A stretch of 64,000 nucleotides of DNA from JBMNGW01 sp050950025 (GCA_050950025.1 JBMNGW010000002.1:1-64000); one strand, 5' to 3'; positions 17,497 through 26,800 are shown, numbered from the stretch's first letter. The notes: generated by a model not told the origin, from the letters alone. Numbers and translations are program-made.

Positions 17497-18756
17497 ATGT
17501 GCCATCCTATTGACGAACATGAGCTTTCAACACTCCTTTCCAGTGCCAACCGGGATTTTTTAGCCACCCTTGCACAACGCTACCACCTTTCTTATCAGCA
17601 CATGCGATTCTTAATTGAATTAGCAGTCGATTTACAAAACTGGCAGGCTGGATTGCTTAGCTCATGGTGGAGCGAAGAAGAGGTGCTTAAGCTCCAGGGC
17701 AAACCCCGCTTAAAAGCGTTGATTGCCAATTTGAATGAAAAAATCCTCCATTTAAAGCGCAGTCCCACTTCATATAACGACTTTACATTCGATTATGAGC
17801 CCACAGTCAAATCTACTCTTATCCAAAACACTTCTTCTGAGCAGCTTTTGGGTCGCTGCCCATGTCCGGTGGAAGGTGAATTAACCCGCTGTTGCAATTT
17901 GCTGACCCTAGATGCTGTCAAACAATGCGGTTTTGGCTGCTCATATTGCTCCATTCAATCTTTTTATCAACAACATGAGATTCTTTTTGCTGATGATTTA
18001 TCGCACCGCTTGCAAAATCTTGAATTACCAGAGGGGACCTGGCACATTGGAACAGGGCAATCTTCCGATTCTCTGATGTGGGGCAACTCTCACCACCTCT
18101 TAGACTCCCTGGTCGAATTTGCCTTTAAACATCCGCAGGTCGTAATAGAATTGAAAACTAAATCGGCTCGTACCGATTGGATTAATGCCCCAGTATTTGC
18201 GCCCAATATGGTTGCTACTTGGTCTGTGAATGCCCAATCGATTACTAAATACGAAGAACATGGTACCCCCAGCTTAGAAAACCGACTCTTGGCAGCTCAA
18301 AAAGCGACAGATGCAGGAATTCCGGTCGGCTTTCATGTGCATCCGATGGTTCACATTGAAGATTGGCAAAAAGAGTACGGCTCTTTAATAGATACATTGG
18401 TTAATAGATTTGATCCTGCTTCTGTGGTAATGGTCTCTTTGGGAACGCTTACCTTTTCCAAAGAAGCTTTGAAACAATTGCGCTTAAGAGACAAACCCTC
18501 CCGCATTCTACAAATGGAACTCACTTCTTGTGCCGGCAAGTTCTCCTACCCGATGGCATTAAAAGAAGAATTGTTTAGCTGGGCGTATCAACGATTCCCT
18601 GCTTCTTGGAAACAAGCGGATGGACCATTTTTTTATTTGTGTATGGAGCCGCCGCAGTTATGGGAGCCTGTACTTGGCCGCTCGTATGAGAATAATGCCG
18701 CTTTTGAACTCGATATGAAACACTCGTATTATAGATCTTTGGGCATACAGTTGTAG
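17497..18756 (+). CDS. Spore photoproduct lyase-like radical SAM protein
   Basis: A 419-aa radical SAM protein. The 4Fe-4S motif CGFGCSYC places cysteines at 144, 148 and 151 (CX3CX2C, as in radical SAM proteins). A preceding CPCP segment (121-124) and later GTGQSSDSLMW, VIELKTKSARTDWI and GFHVHPMVH match the SplB/COG1533 type of photolyase-like enzymes, which reverse thymine dimers with a 5'-deoxyadenosyl radical. No sporulation genes are visible, so the substrate may be another lesion. It is divergent from uvrC and shares its promoter region, supporting a DNA-repair role. The ATG is leaderless. Confidence 0.72.
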   Translation: MCHPIDEHELSTLLSSANRDFLATLAQRYHLSYQHMRFLIELAVDLQNWQAGLLSSWWSEEEVLKLQGKPRLKALIANLNEKILHLKRSPTSYNDFTFDYEPTVKSTLIQNTSSEQLLGRCPCPVEGELTRCCNLLTLDAVKQCGFGCSYCSIQSFYQQHEILFADDLSHRLQNLELPEGTWHIGTGQSSDSLMWGNSHHLLDSLVEFAFKHPQVVIELKTKSARTDWINAPVFAPNMVATWSVNAQSITKYEEHGTPSLENRLLAAQKATDAGIPVGFHVHPMVHIEDWQKEYGSLIDTLVNRFDPASVVMVSLGTLTFSKEALKQLRLRDKPSRILQMELTSCAGKFSYPMALKEELFSWAYQRFPASWKQADGPFFYLCMEPPQLWEPVLGRSYENNAAFELDMKHSYYRSLGIQL

Positions 18757-18785
18757 TTGACAATTTCACCATTGCTCCCGATAAT
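18757..18785 (+). promoter_or_regulatory. Promoter of the E2-like gene
   Basis: A consensus TTGACA (18757-18762), 17-bp spacer and GATAAT (18780-18785), followed by an SD-like AAGGA before ATG 18818. Confidence 0.75.
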
Positions 18786-18817
18786 CGACACAACAATGAC
18801 TTTTGTAAGGATCTTTC

Positions 18818-19732
18818 ATGAAAAAAAGAAATGATGCAACTTATGTCGGTGATCTCCCTCCGTATAAACGGATTTTCCCTTTTATCATGCCCAGAAGATC
18901 CGATTCTCTGGTCTACCACCAATTTCCCCTCGATATGACTGAGGCGGTCAAATTCGTCAAACACATGAACAAAAATGACCCCGGAGACCATCAATACCGC
19001 GTCTTCGAAGTCTTTTTGGCTGCTATGTTACGCACCATTACCCTGCGCCCTCATCTGAATCGCTTTATTATGAACTATTCAACGTGGCAGCGTAGCGAAT
19101 TATCGCTTAACTTTGTGGTCAAAGAGGATTATACCGATGAGGCCCCCGAGCGCTCGGCTGTCCTCTATTTTGAACCCACTATGATATTCCCTGAGATTGC
19201 CGCTATTGTTAACGATACTATTACCCGCTCCCGCAGTGGCTCTGAAGATAATCAAACCGATTCGGCCATTGAATTTTTCCTCCGTTTTCCTATCTGGATA
19301 CTGAGACTTTTGGTCAGCTTCATCCGTTTTCTAGACGTTAAAGGAGTCGCTCCCAAAGCCTTGCGAGATGCCGATGGGTTGCATGTAACAGCTTTTGTGG
19401 CCAATTTAGGCAGCATTAATTTAGCAGGTAGCCCCCATCACCACCTCTATGAATGGGGAACCACTTCTATTTTTGTCACCATGGGAATGCTCAGACGTCG
19501 ACGCGTCACCGATGCCAATGGCGAGCGGACTATTGTCGATTCGATGGACATTGGCGTGACAGTGGATGAGAGAATTTCAGAGGGCTTTTATTTCATTAAG
19601 TCGATGGAGATGCTCCAACACTATTTAAACAAGCCTCAGCTGTTGATGGAGCGCCCTGTTGTCCCCCCCTCACCCCCCGATGCCAAAGAAATGAGGCGCC
19701 GAAAAAGAGCTCAGAGAAAGAATAAGGGTTAA
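18818..19732 (+). CDS. Stand-alone 2-oxoacid dehydrogenase E2-type acyltransferase domain protein
   Basis: A 304-aa protein related to the chloramphenicol acetyltransferase-like catalytic domain of E2 subunits, without lipoyl or subunit-binding domains. Matching segments are FEVFLAAMLRTITLRPHLN, VTAFVANLGSINL and GTTSIFVTMGM. The C-terminal active-site equivalent, normally DHRxxDG, reads VDERISEGFYF, so the catalytic His is absent. A basic tail (RRRKRAQRKNKG) ends the protein. It may be inactive as an acyltransferase or have another role. It overlaps thyX by 4 nt, tail to tail. Confidence 0.75.
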   Translation: MKKRNDATYVGDLPPYKRIFPFIMPRRSDSLVYHQFPLDMTEAVKFVKHMNKNDPGDHQYRVFEVFLAAMLRTITLRPHLNRFIMNYSTWQRSELSLNFVVKEDYTDEAPERSAVLYFEPTMIFPEIAAIVNDTITRSRSGSEDNQTDSAIEFFLRFPIWILRLLVSFIRFLDVKGVAPKALRDADGLHVTAFVANLGSINLAGSPHHHLYEWGTTSIFVTMGMLRRRRVTDANGERTIVDSMDIGVTVDERISEGFYFIKSMEMLQHYLNKPQLLMERPVVPPSPPDAKEMRRRKRAQRKNKG

Positions 19733-20550
19733 CGAAGTTTTTCTTCAAACAACTCTTTTTCCCGACCACGTAATGCGTGCTCTCCTGTTTGTAGCATCTG
19801 CTTAAGAGCTTCCATCTCTTTTTGAGAGAATTTTTTGGCGTTCAGTACCTGAGATTCAAAAGCTTCGCAAGCGATGGGGCACACCGTTTTAATCATCGAG
19901 AAAATCACCTCGGCATAGGCGCGAATTTCATATTGAGCGTGTCGGTCGAGACGGAGTTTGAGAAAGTGAAACAGATTGTGCAAATCCATTTGCCAATACC
20001 ACTGCGTATACAGACTCAGCGGTAAATTGATCCGGGCAAGCTCACGGGCAACACCGGTATCCAGTAACTGTTTGTAGGTGGCAAAAGAGCGCTTTTGGTC
20101 CTCTTGAAGTATATCTGCAATCTGCTTGGCCAGTGCAGCCTCAAGCGGCTGATCAACTCGCCCCTGCTTATTATCTTCACTTTGAGCATTAATGTGTTCC
20201 ATCAATGGCTCATATGCCTCTTCGGCCATCACTGAATAGCGCCCCGAAATCTCATTAACACGAGCTGTACGGTGACGAATCCACTGCCGAGCAACAAAAA
20301 TAGGCATTTTGATGTGGAAGGTAAAATTCACCTGTTCAAAAGGAGATGTGTGTTCATTACGTAGCAAATAGGTAATTAACCCCTTATCTTGGCGAAAGGT
20401 CTTAGTCCCCTCTCCGTAGGAAACACGGGCTGCTTGTACAATTCGAGCATCCGAGCCCAAATAATCGACAAGTCGGACAAACCCTTTGTCCAGAACGCTA
20501 AATTCCTTATCTAAAATAGCTTCAGCTTCGGCAACTATGCAGTGGGCCAT
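19729..20550 (-). CDS. thyX: Flavin-dependent thymidylate synthase ThyX
   Basis: Makes dTMP from dUMP using methylene-THF and FADH2. This 273-aa protein has the ThyX signature RHRTARVNEISGRYS (residues 92-106, RHRX7S). The C-terminal half has LPLSLYTQWYWQMDLHNLFHFLKLR, here quoted only as the region around residues 172-196, which binds FAD and dUMP. SD AGGAG precedes the ATG. The dCMP deaminase at 58983 could supply dUMP. The extension past residue 230 is charged. Confidence 0.96.
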   Translation of the reverse strand: MAHCIVAEAEAILDKEFSVLDKGFVRLVDYLGSDARIVQAARVSYGEGTKTFRQDKGLITYLLRNEHTSPFEQVNFTFHIKMPIFVARQWIRHRTARVNEISGRYSVMAEEAYEPLMEHINAQSEDNKQGRVDQPLEAALAKQIADILQEDQKRSFATYKQLLDTGVARELARINLPLSLYTQWYWQMDLHNLFHFLKLRLDRHAQYEIRAYAEVIFSMIKTVCPIACEAFESQVLNAKKFSQKEMEALKQMLQTGEHALRGREKELFEEKLR

Positions 20551-20614
20551 ACTTTTCTCCTACAATTCTTTGTGGCTTCATCGTGCCACAAATCGATATA
20601 AGCGACAATATCCT

Positions 20615-21325
20615 TTACTCCCAAGACGAATTGAGAATCGCTAAGGCTGCTGTGCATGCCGTTTCGGTGCGCAGTACCCGCGGCCCCAAAGAGGCTGTTT
20701 CGTACCCAAAGTCCAAAAAGAGATCCCTTTCCCGTTTACTCCACCCCCGCTCTGATCCGATGGCTACAATATAAGAAAGAGGCGATGAGGCAAAAAAAGA
20801 CAGCGGCTTGCCTAGTAACTCATTATCCAGCAGTATGTGGCGCTCCCAACAAGATGGTTGGCTTAAAAATTCTTCCAACGAATCATATAATAGTAGCTCT
20901 GGGACCCAAATTTGGGCCGACTGCATGGCCCCGCTTATCAGGTAGGTGTGAGCCTCTTGTGTGTTCCACAACTTAGCATTTCGATACGAGCGCTCTGAGG
21001 TGTCGGTTCCTACAACGATTATGGAACCGATTCCCAAACTTGTTGCTTCGCGTAAAATCCGTTTCATGCTAATCGGACGTACTTGGCCCACCAGTAATGC
21101 CGACGGTGAAGCCTTTGCGATGGGAAGTTCCTGTTCAATAGCAAAACGGATACCGTGAGAATCAATCTCCATTATACGTGCTTTGAAGGCTCTTTGATTG
21201 CAAATGCCCATGTTGCAGGTGTCCCCTTTTTGTAATTTGAGTATCTTACGGATATGGTTGCCACGATAATCATCCAAGCCAATGGTGAAATTGGGGGGCA
21301 TCTGCTCAAAGAGAATGATATTCAT
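20615..21325 (-). CDS. rsmE: 16S rRNA m3U1498 methyltransferase RsmE
   Basis: A SPOUT methyltransferase of 236 aa. Motifs: GLDDYRGNHIRKILKLQKGD (N-terminal PUA-like), GQVRPISMKRILREATSLG, AIGSERGWSKRERDLF and SLGPRVLRTETA, the knotted SAM site. The start at 21325 (MNIILFEQ) is preferred over the longer GTG form at 21364. A promoter (TTTACA-17-TATACT) ends 7 nt before it and would lie inside the longer ORF. No SD is present, so it is probably leaderless. Head to head with lplA. Confidence 0.93.
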   Translation of the reverse strand: MNIILFEQMPPNFTIGLDDYRGNHIRKILKLQKGDTCNMGICNQRAFKARIMEIDSHGIRFAIEQELPIAKASPSALLVGQVRPISMKRILREATSLGIGSIIVVGTDTSERSYRNAKLWNTQEAHTYLISGAMQSAQIWVPELLLYDSLEEFLSQPSCWERHILLDNELLGKPLSFFASSPLSYIVAIGSERGWSKRERDLFLDFGYETASLGPRVLRTETACTAALAILNSSWE

Positions 21326-21332
21326 GTCAGCC

Positions 21333-21372
21333 AGTATAGGTTGTTGCCCCCCATCTGTAAACACAGTAAAAT
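21333..21372. promoter_or_regulatory. Overlapping divergent promoters, rsmE and lplA
   Basis: Minus: TTTACA (21356-21361), 17 bp, TATACT (21333-21338), 7 nt to the rsmE ATG. Plus: TTGCCC (21344-21349), 17 bp, TAAAAT (21367-21372), with lplA starting at 21406 after a GGGAG SD. The two elements overlap across their spacers. Confidence 0.65.
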
Positions 21373-21405
21373 GGGCCTAGCAGGCAACTGCCGGGGAGAC
21401 GACTC

Positions 21406-22413
21406 ATGCCTACAATTAAAGTATTTACAGCAGAGCATCACAACCCATGGTTTAATCTGGCAACTGAAGACTGGTTGTTCAAAACTTTTCCCATAGACCA
21501 GCATGTCCTCTTTTTATGGCGTAACAGTCCCTGCATCGTCATCGGACGCTTCCAAAACCCCTGGGTTGAGTGTAATTTGAAAGCCATGGAGGCCGATGAT
21601 GTCCTTTTAGCCCGTCGCCAAAGCGGCGGAGGGGCCGTCTACCACGATTTGGGCAACACTAACTTCACGTTCATGAGCCCCCGCCACGCCTATGATAAAA
21701 ATCTCAACTTTCACCTTATTATTGATGCATTGAAGCGTTTTGGTGTGACCGCTGAGCAATCAGGACGTAACGACATCCTTGTTGAAGGGAAGAAAGTAAG
21801 CGGATCGGCTTTTAGGATGGCAACCAAAAAAGCGTTTCATCACGGCACATTGCTCATTAATGCCAGTATGGAGAAACTTCCCCATTACTTGACTCCCGAC
21901 AGCCAAAAGCTCAATTCCAAAGGAGTCCGCTCTGTAGCCTCACGAGTGGCCAACCTCAGTTCGTTCAATTCTGATATCACCCACGACTCCCTTAGTGCCG
22001 CTTTAATTGAATCTTTTTTCGACCACTATCAGATGCGTTGTGAAATAGAGGATCTTACCATAGAACGCCTTTCACAAGAGAAGTCGCTTTATGAGACATA
22101 TCGCCACTACAGCGATTGGCAGTGGAGATTCGGTTCAACTCCCGAATTTGATCATCCTCTTGAAAAACGGTTTGCTTGGGGGAAAATTACTCTCGACTTT
22201 GTTGTCAATGAAGGATTGATTCAAAGCGTTTTACTGTTTAGCGATGCTTTGTCGGTGGAGCTACTCGAATTGATTCAAAACTCTCTGCACTCAGTCCCTT
22301 ACAACAGTTCTGAGATAGCTCGTGCACTATTACAAGGGGCAAGCACTCACGACACAGAAGTGCAGCAGATGGTGCAAGATGTCGTAACTTTTATAAAAGA
22401 GGAGCTGGAATGA
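21406..22413 (+). CDS. lplA: Lipoate-protein ligase A
   Basis: Attaches lipoate to lipoyl domains using ATP. A 335-aa protein with VIGRFQNPWVECN, ARRQSGGGAVYHDLGNTNFTF (quoted region about residues 67-87) and a lysine region GRNDILVEGKKVSGSAFR. It has the C-terminal accessory domain of long LplA. No E2 or GcvH lipoyl protein is in the window, and the E2-like gene at 18818 has no lipoyl domain. It overlaps the next gene by ATGA. Confidence 0.92.
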   Translation: MPTIKVFTAEHHNPWFNLATEDWLFKTFPIDQHVLFLWRNSPCIVIGRFQNPWVECNLKAMEADDVLLARRQSGGGAVYHDLGNTNFTFMSPRHAYDKNLNFHLIIDALKRFGVTAEQSGRNDILVEGKKVSGSAFRMATKKAFHHGTLLINASMEKLPHYLTPDSQKLNSKGVRSVASRVANLSSFNSDITHDSLSAALIESFFDHYQMRCEIEDLTIERLSQEKSLYETYRHYSDWQWRFGSTPEFDHPLEKRFAWGKITLDFVVNEGLIQSVLLFSDALSVELLELIQNSLHSVPYNSSEIARALLQGASTHDTEVQQMVQDVVTFIKEELE

Positions 22414-23987
22414 GCAAAAAGATAGGTGCTTTGTTCTTAGTTCTTTGCTTTTCATTCATCCTTTTGGGCAAAGGGAAACGGGAAGAGATTCCCATGCCAA
22501 TTCATCCCCCCCTTTCTGAACACAAGACGTTTGCCATAGGAATGCTTAAAACAGAGGATCCTCTGTTTCTTAATCCGGCTGCTGCTACCGATATCAGAAG
22601 CACTTTGATTCTCGACGGCCTTTTTGAGGGACTGTACAGCCTTGATCCTCAAAGCGCCGACCCTATTGCAGCCATTGCAATTGAGACCACTGTCTCTAAT
22701 AACGGGCGCATTTGGACAATCAGACTTGATCCTCGAGCCCGCTTTTCCAACGGAGATCCCATTACAGCGGCTACATTCATTGAATCGTGGTTCTGGTTGC
22801 TCGATAATAAAGACGAAGAGACAGGTAACAGCTATGTGGTAACTATGATGGAGTGCATAGAAGGGGTCAAAGGGTACCGTGAAGGCAGCAGTTCAAAATC
22901 ATCTGTTGGATTAAAAGCTCTTGGCCCGTATGTGCTTGAAATTCGCCTTGTATCGGCTGCCCCCTATCTGAAAGCGTTGTTGGCTACATTGCCTTTCAGC
23001 GCTATTCACAGCTCCAATCGCAATGGCACTTTTTTTCCAATCATTAGCTCCGGAGCTTTTGAAATCCGCGAGCAAAATGCCGATTATGTGCTGCTGGGCA
23101 AACAAAACTGGTACCGTCGGTGGGAGGAAGTTAAAAGCGATTTCATCCGCTTTGATTTTTTACAGCCAAAAGAGTTACAACATGCCTACAGCAATCATCA
23201 AATTCACTGGTCGCTTGATTATATCCCTTTTGAATTACTGCACAGTCCCACCGATTTACGTTTAAGTCCCGAATATTCCACCGGTTTTTACTACTTTAGT
23301 TCTGCTAGCGGCCCGTATGCCAACGCCAATGTCAAAAAGGCCCTTTCACTTTTCATCCCCTGGGAAGAGATTCGCCAAACAAGCGGCCAAATTTTCCCCA
23401 CCAAGCGCCTAATCCCTTTCCAATATAATGGAACAACGGAAATATCGGGGTCTCAACAAGCAGAAGCTCTGCGCCTGTTGGCAGCAGAAGGGTATCCCTA
23501 CGGAGCCGGTTTGCCAACTCTCTCAATGGCTGTTCATAGCGGCTCGTTCCTTATTGAGGCCTCTTCACAGATTGCCGATCAGTGGAGCAAAGAGTTGGGT
23601 ATTACTGTGGTGCTCGATGTGGTGCCGCTGGGAGTGTACAGCCGTTATCCGGAGCTTAGCCCGTATGACTTTGCATTTATGACATGGATTGGAGATTTTC
23701 ACGACCCCTTTGCCTTTCTCAATCTTTTCAGAGGTGAAAGTCGTTATAACTTAAGCAACGTCGTCGATAAAACCTACGATGAACTAGTCAGTGCTGCCAT
23801 GATTGAACCAACACAAAAGGCTATCAGAAAAGCAGAACAGCATCTTTTGGATCAAGGAACAGTCATCCCTTTGTATCATGGAATGGCGACTAATATCATC
23901 GATTCTCTTTTGGTCCGTGGCTGGTACGAAAACGAGCTGAATATCCACCCTCTTAGATATCTAGAGTTGACTTCTTTTGAGCAATAG
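22410..23987 (+). CDS. Peptide/oligopeptide ABC transporter substrate-binding protein (OppA family)
   Basis: A 525-aa SBP_bac_5 protein. An N-terminal signal segment (LFLVLCFSFILLG) is followed by FAIGMLKTEDPLFLNPAAATD, DGLFEGLYSLDPQS and FSNGDPITAATFIESWFWLLD (each a region of the OppA lobe I), and a C-terminal FMTWIGDFHDPFAFLNLF. No clear lipobox Cys follows the hydrophobic stretch. It is an orphan: no permease or ATPase genes are adjacent. Start ATGA overlaps lplA. The end overlaps malQ by 35 nt tail to tail. Confidence 0.88.
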   Translation: MSKKIGALFLVLCFSFILLGKGKREEIPMPIHPPLSEHKTFAIGMLKTEDPLFLNPAAATDIRSTLILDGLFEGLYSLDPQSADPIAAIAIETTVSNNGRIWTIRLDPRARFSNGDPITAATFIESWFWLLDNKDEETGNSYVVTMMECIEGVKGYREGSSSKSSVGLKALGPYVLEIRLVSAAPYLKALLATLPFSAIHSSNRNGTFFPIISSGAFEIREQNADYVLLGKQNWYRRWEEVKSDFIRFDFLQPKELQHAYSNHQIHWSLDYIPFELLHSPTDLRLSPEYSTGFYYFSSASGPYANANVKKALSLFIPWEEIRQTSGQIFPTKRLIPFQYNGTTEISGSQQAEALRLLAAEGYPYGAGLPTLSMAVHSGSFLIEASSQIADQWSKELGITVVLDVVPLGVYSRYPELSPYDFAFMTWIGDFHDPFAFLNLFRGESRYNLSNVVDKTYDELVSAAMIEPTQKAIRKAEQHLLDQGTVIPLYHGMATNIIDSLLVRGWYENELNIHPLRYLELTSFEQ

Positions 23988-25503
23988 AGCTCCTTCCAAA
24001 CGGTTGAATCAAACTTGTCAGTCGCTGCGAGACCCAAACCTCCAACTGCGAATCGACTAATTGCCAACACCAGTTGGGCTCTCCACACGTTCCCGGTACG
24101 TTCATCCGTGCTTGTGAGTCTAAAAGCAGAAGATCTTGCATGGGAATGATTGCCCACTGAGAAGCCGAAGCCATAACGCTGCGCATCAAATGCCAGCTGA
24201 CCTGCTCATCCGAGCAGCTTAAGTAGCGGCGCACCAAATCCTTAGTCCCCTCATCCAGCTCTTCGTACCACCCTTTGCTGGTATTGTTGTCGTGCGTTCC
24301 TGTGTAGGCCACACTTACATAGGGATAGTTGTGCGGCAAATAGGGGTGATCGGCATTTAACACTCCCGGCTGAAGCATTTCAAAAGCAAAGTGAGCCACT
24401 TTCATTCCCGGCAAATGGTTTTCATCCCGTAATTGTTCCACCTCTTTGGTAATGACTCCCAAATCTTCGGCAATGACGGGCAAAGGGGAAAAATGGGTTT
24501 TAAGAAGGGCAAAAAGCTCTTTTCCGGGAGCTTTTACCCATGAGCCAAATTCAGCTGTAGGATGGCCTGCCGGCACTTCCCAATACGACTCAAAGCCTCT
24601 GAAATGATCTATGCGCACAATATCGGTTTGCTTCAGCTGATGAGATAACCGTTCTATCCACCACTTAAAGCCATCAGCTTGCAAAGCTGGCCAATCGTAG
24701 ACCGGATTACCCCATAACTGTCCTGTGTCGCTGTAGGCATCGGGAGGAACGCCTGAAGAAGCTTTGGTCGTTCCGTCGGCATTCATTTTCAAAAAACGGC
24801 TGTGGGTCCACGCATCGACACTGTCATGGGCCACAAAAATAGGAATGTCGCCGATAATCTGGACCTGGTTTTTATTGGCATATTCTTTGACATGCGTCCA
24901 TTGGCGATAAAAAAAGAATTGTAGAACCTTCCACTTTTCAATATCGATGTGCAGTTTTTCACTCCACATTTTCAATGCTGCGGCATCTCGATTGACAAGT
25001 TTTTTATCCCACTCTTTGTACCACTGAACAGAGCCGTACTGCTCACTTAAAGCCCTAAAAAGGGCATAGTCGTCTAACCATTTGTGTTCAGTTTGACAAA
25101 ATTGCTCATAGGCCTTCTGTAAAGAAGAAGAGGAGTTTGCCCTAAAGTTAGCAGCGGCGGTAAACAACAGCGGCATCTTATACCGCTTTACTTGCGTGTA
25201 GTCGACAAACCCTAAAGGAAATTGGGGAGGATTAAGAATTTCGCTAAGATCAAGCAGTCCTTCGTCCACCAAATCTTCAAGACTCACAAGCAATTCGCTT
25301 CCGGCAAAAGCGGAGCGCGAGGCGTAGGGAGAATTGCCAAAGCCAACCGGGCCAAGTGGAAGAATTTGCCATAAACCCACCCCAGAGGAGGCAAGAAAGT
25401 CTACAAACCTGCAAGCTACTTCTCCTAGATCTCCGATGCCGTAGCGGGAGGGTAAAGAGGTGGGGTGTAACAGAATACCGGCTTGCCGTATCTTTTTATT
25501 CAT
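23953..25503 (-). CDS. malQ: 4-alpha-glucanotransferase (amylomaltase, GH77)
   Basis: A 516-aa GH77 enzyme that rearranges malto-oligosaccharides. Motifs: GILLHPTSLPSRYGIGDLG, FGNSPYASRSAFAG, RIDHFRGFESYWEVPAG (nucleophile Asp), PVIAEDLGVIT (acid/base Glu) and YTGTHDNNTSKGW. The ATG at 25503 is chosen over an upstream codon. It lies 6 nt after TATATT (25510-25515) with GTGGCA at 18 bp and has no SD, so it is likely leaderless. Divergent from carD. Confidence 0.96.
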   Translation of the reverse strand: MNKKIRQAGILLHPTSLPSRYGIGDLGEVACRFVDFLASSGVGLWQILPLGPVGFGNSPYASRSAFAGSELLVSLEDLVDEGLLDLSEILNPPQFPLGFVDYTQVKRYKMPLLFTAAANFRANSSSSLQKAYEQFCQTEHKWLDDYALFRALSEQYGSVQWYKEWDKKLVNRDAAALKMWSEKLHIDIEKWKVLQFFFYRQWTHVKEYANKNQVQIIGDIPIFVAHDSVDAWTHSRFLKMNADGTTKASSGVPPDAYSDTGQLWGNPVYDWPALQADGFKWWIERLSHQLKQTDIVRIDHFRGFESYWEVPAGHPTAEFGSWVKAPGKELFALLKTHFSPLPVIAEDLGVITKEVEQLRDENHLPGMKVAHFAFEMLQPGVLNADHPYLPHNYPYVSVAYTGTHDNNTSKGWYEELDEGTKDLVRRYLSCSDEQVSWHLMRSVMASASQWAIIPMQDLLLLDSQARMNVPGTCGEPNWCWQLVDSQLEVWVSQRLTSLIQPFGRSSIAQKKSTLDI

Positions 25504-25577
25504 CGAGCAAATATATCCGATTGGGACGATTTGTGCCACACCTTGTTACCAACCCTTTTTTGGGGTATAATCAGCGC
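25504..25577. promoter_or_regulatory. Divergent leaderless promoters, malQ and carD
   Basis: Minus: GTGGCA (25534-25539), 18 bp, TATATT (25510-25515), 6 nt to the malQ ATG. Plus: TTGTTA (25543-25548), 17 bp, TATAAT (25566-25571), 6 nt to ATG 25578. The TATAAT is consensus. No SD exists on either side. Confidence 0.75.
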
Positions 25578-26087
25578 ATGTCATCAACAGAAATGCAGAC
25601 CATGTTTGCCTTAGGGGACCACGTCGTCTACCCACTTCAGGGTGTCGGTGTCGTCAAGAAAATCGAGAGGAAAACGCTGCGGGGAAATACCTCGCTCTAT
25701 TACGAAATATTCCTTGATATTTCCGATATGACTGTTATGGTCCCTACCGACAAAGCAGAAGAGCTGGGCATTCGTGCTATCGTCCCTTCTGAAGAGGCTT
25801 TGCAAGCCATCAACAGCATCTCAAATAAAGCTGAGCAAGTTCCGGTCGATTGGAAAGCGCGCTACCAGATGAATGTCGATTTGCTAAAGCAAGGCTCGAT
25901 AGCTTCCATTGCCAGAGTTGTCCAGATTCTCTACCACCGCAGTAAAATTAAAGAGCTTCCGGTGCAGGAGCGAAAACTATATGACAACGCCCTGCGCATT
26001 CTGATTGATGAGTCGGCCCTCTCTTTGGAACGTTCCAAAGAGGAGCTTGAGGCCCTTATCTTCAGCAAGTTGGAGAAAGAGAACTAG
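25578..26087 (+). CDS. carD: CarD-family transcriptional regulator
   Basis: A 169-aa protein. The N-terminal RNA-polymerase-interacting domain has MFALGDHVVYPLQGVGVVKK and YYEIFLDISDMTVMVPTDKA, as in CarD/CdnL/TRCF-RID. The C-terminal helical part (IARVVQILYHRSKIKEL, ALRILIDESALSLERSK) fits the DNA-binding domain. CarD stabilises open promoter complexes. ATG 25578 fits a leaderless start 6 nt from a TATAAT. Downstream ispD begins inside its stop codon, and carD-ispD-ispF is a recurrent arrangement in bacteria. Confidence 0.93.
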   Translation: MSSTEMQTMFALGDHVVYPLQGVGVVKKIERKTLRGNTSLYYEIFLDISDMTVMVPTDKAEELGIRAIVPSEEALQAINSISNKAEQVPVDWKARYQMNVDLLKQGSIASIARVVQILYHRSKIKELPVQERKLYDNALRILIDESALSLERSKEELEALIFSKLEKEN

Positions 26088-26800
26088 TGTCATTTCCCGC
26101 CCATGGAGTCATTATCACCGCTGCCGGAAACAGCAGCCGATTCAACTCCTCGCTAAGCAATGGAAGCGTAAAAAAAGAGTTTATGCTTCTTGATGACCGT
26201 TCTGTCCTCTACCATGCCACCCTCCCTTTTTTATCGTTGCCCAACCTTGAATTGGTCATTGTCACCTACCAAGAGGGGCAGCAGGATGAGACGGAAGTTG
26301 CTTTGGACAATTTACTGTTTGCCAGTGAAATCCCTGTAATGTTGGTCCAGGGGGGATCTTCCCGCCAAGAATCGGTCCTCTTTGCCTTAGAAACAATGAT
26401 TCAACAGGCACCTCAGTTGGACTATGTGCTTATCCATGATGGCGCCCGTCCTTGGGTCAGCGAACAGATTATTATTTCGACATTGGCAATGGCGACTGTC
26501 TTTGGAGCTGCTGCTCCCACTATTCCTATTCACGATGCAGTGAAGAAAGTTGACAGCGAAGGAAAAATAATCGATCACATCGATCGCAATGGAATGGTTA
26601 CCATTCAAACTCCACAGGCTTTCAAACTCTCTGAGATTTTAGCAGCCCACCGAAAAGCGGCACTATCTCATAAAACGTATGTTGATGACACAGAAATTTT
26701 CACCGATTTTGGAGGCTTCGTCGGCTCCAGTGCCGGTGAGCCGGAGAATAAGAAAATCACCCTAGCCCACGATATGGGTAACAAAGAGGTGTCCGTATGA
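26087..26800 (+). CDS. ispD: 2-C-methyl-D-erythritol 4-phosphate cytidylyltransferase
   Basis: Third step of the MEP isoprenoid pathway. A 237-aa protein with VIITAAGNSSRFN (nucleotide-binding), VLIHDGARPWVSEQII, PIHDAVKKVD and TYVDDTEIFTDFGG. It starts with GTG overlapping the carD stop by 1 nt, and ispF begins by ATGA overlap. An insert near SSLSNGSVKKEF separates the usual GxGxR loop from the conserved Lys. Confidence 0.95.
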   Translation: MSFPAHGVIITAAGNSSRFNSSLSNGSVKKEFMLLDDRSVLYHATLPFLSLPNLELVIVTYQEGQQDETEVALDNLLFASEIPVMLVQGGSSRQESVLFALETMIQQAPQLDYVLIHDGARPWVSEQIIISTLAMATVFGAAAPTIPIHDAVKKVDSEGKIIDHIDRNGMVTIQTPQAFKLSEILAAHRKAALSHKTYVDDTEIFTDFGGFVGSSAGEPENKKITLAHDMGNKEVSV

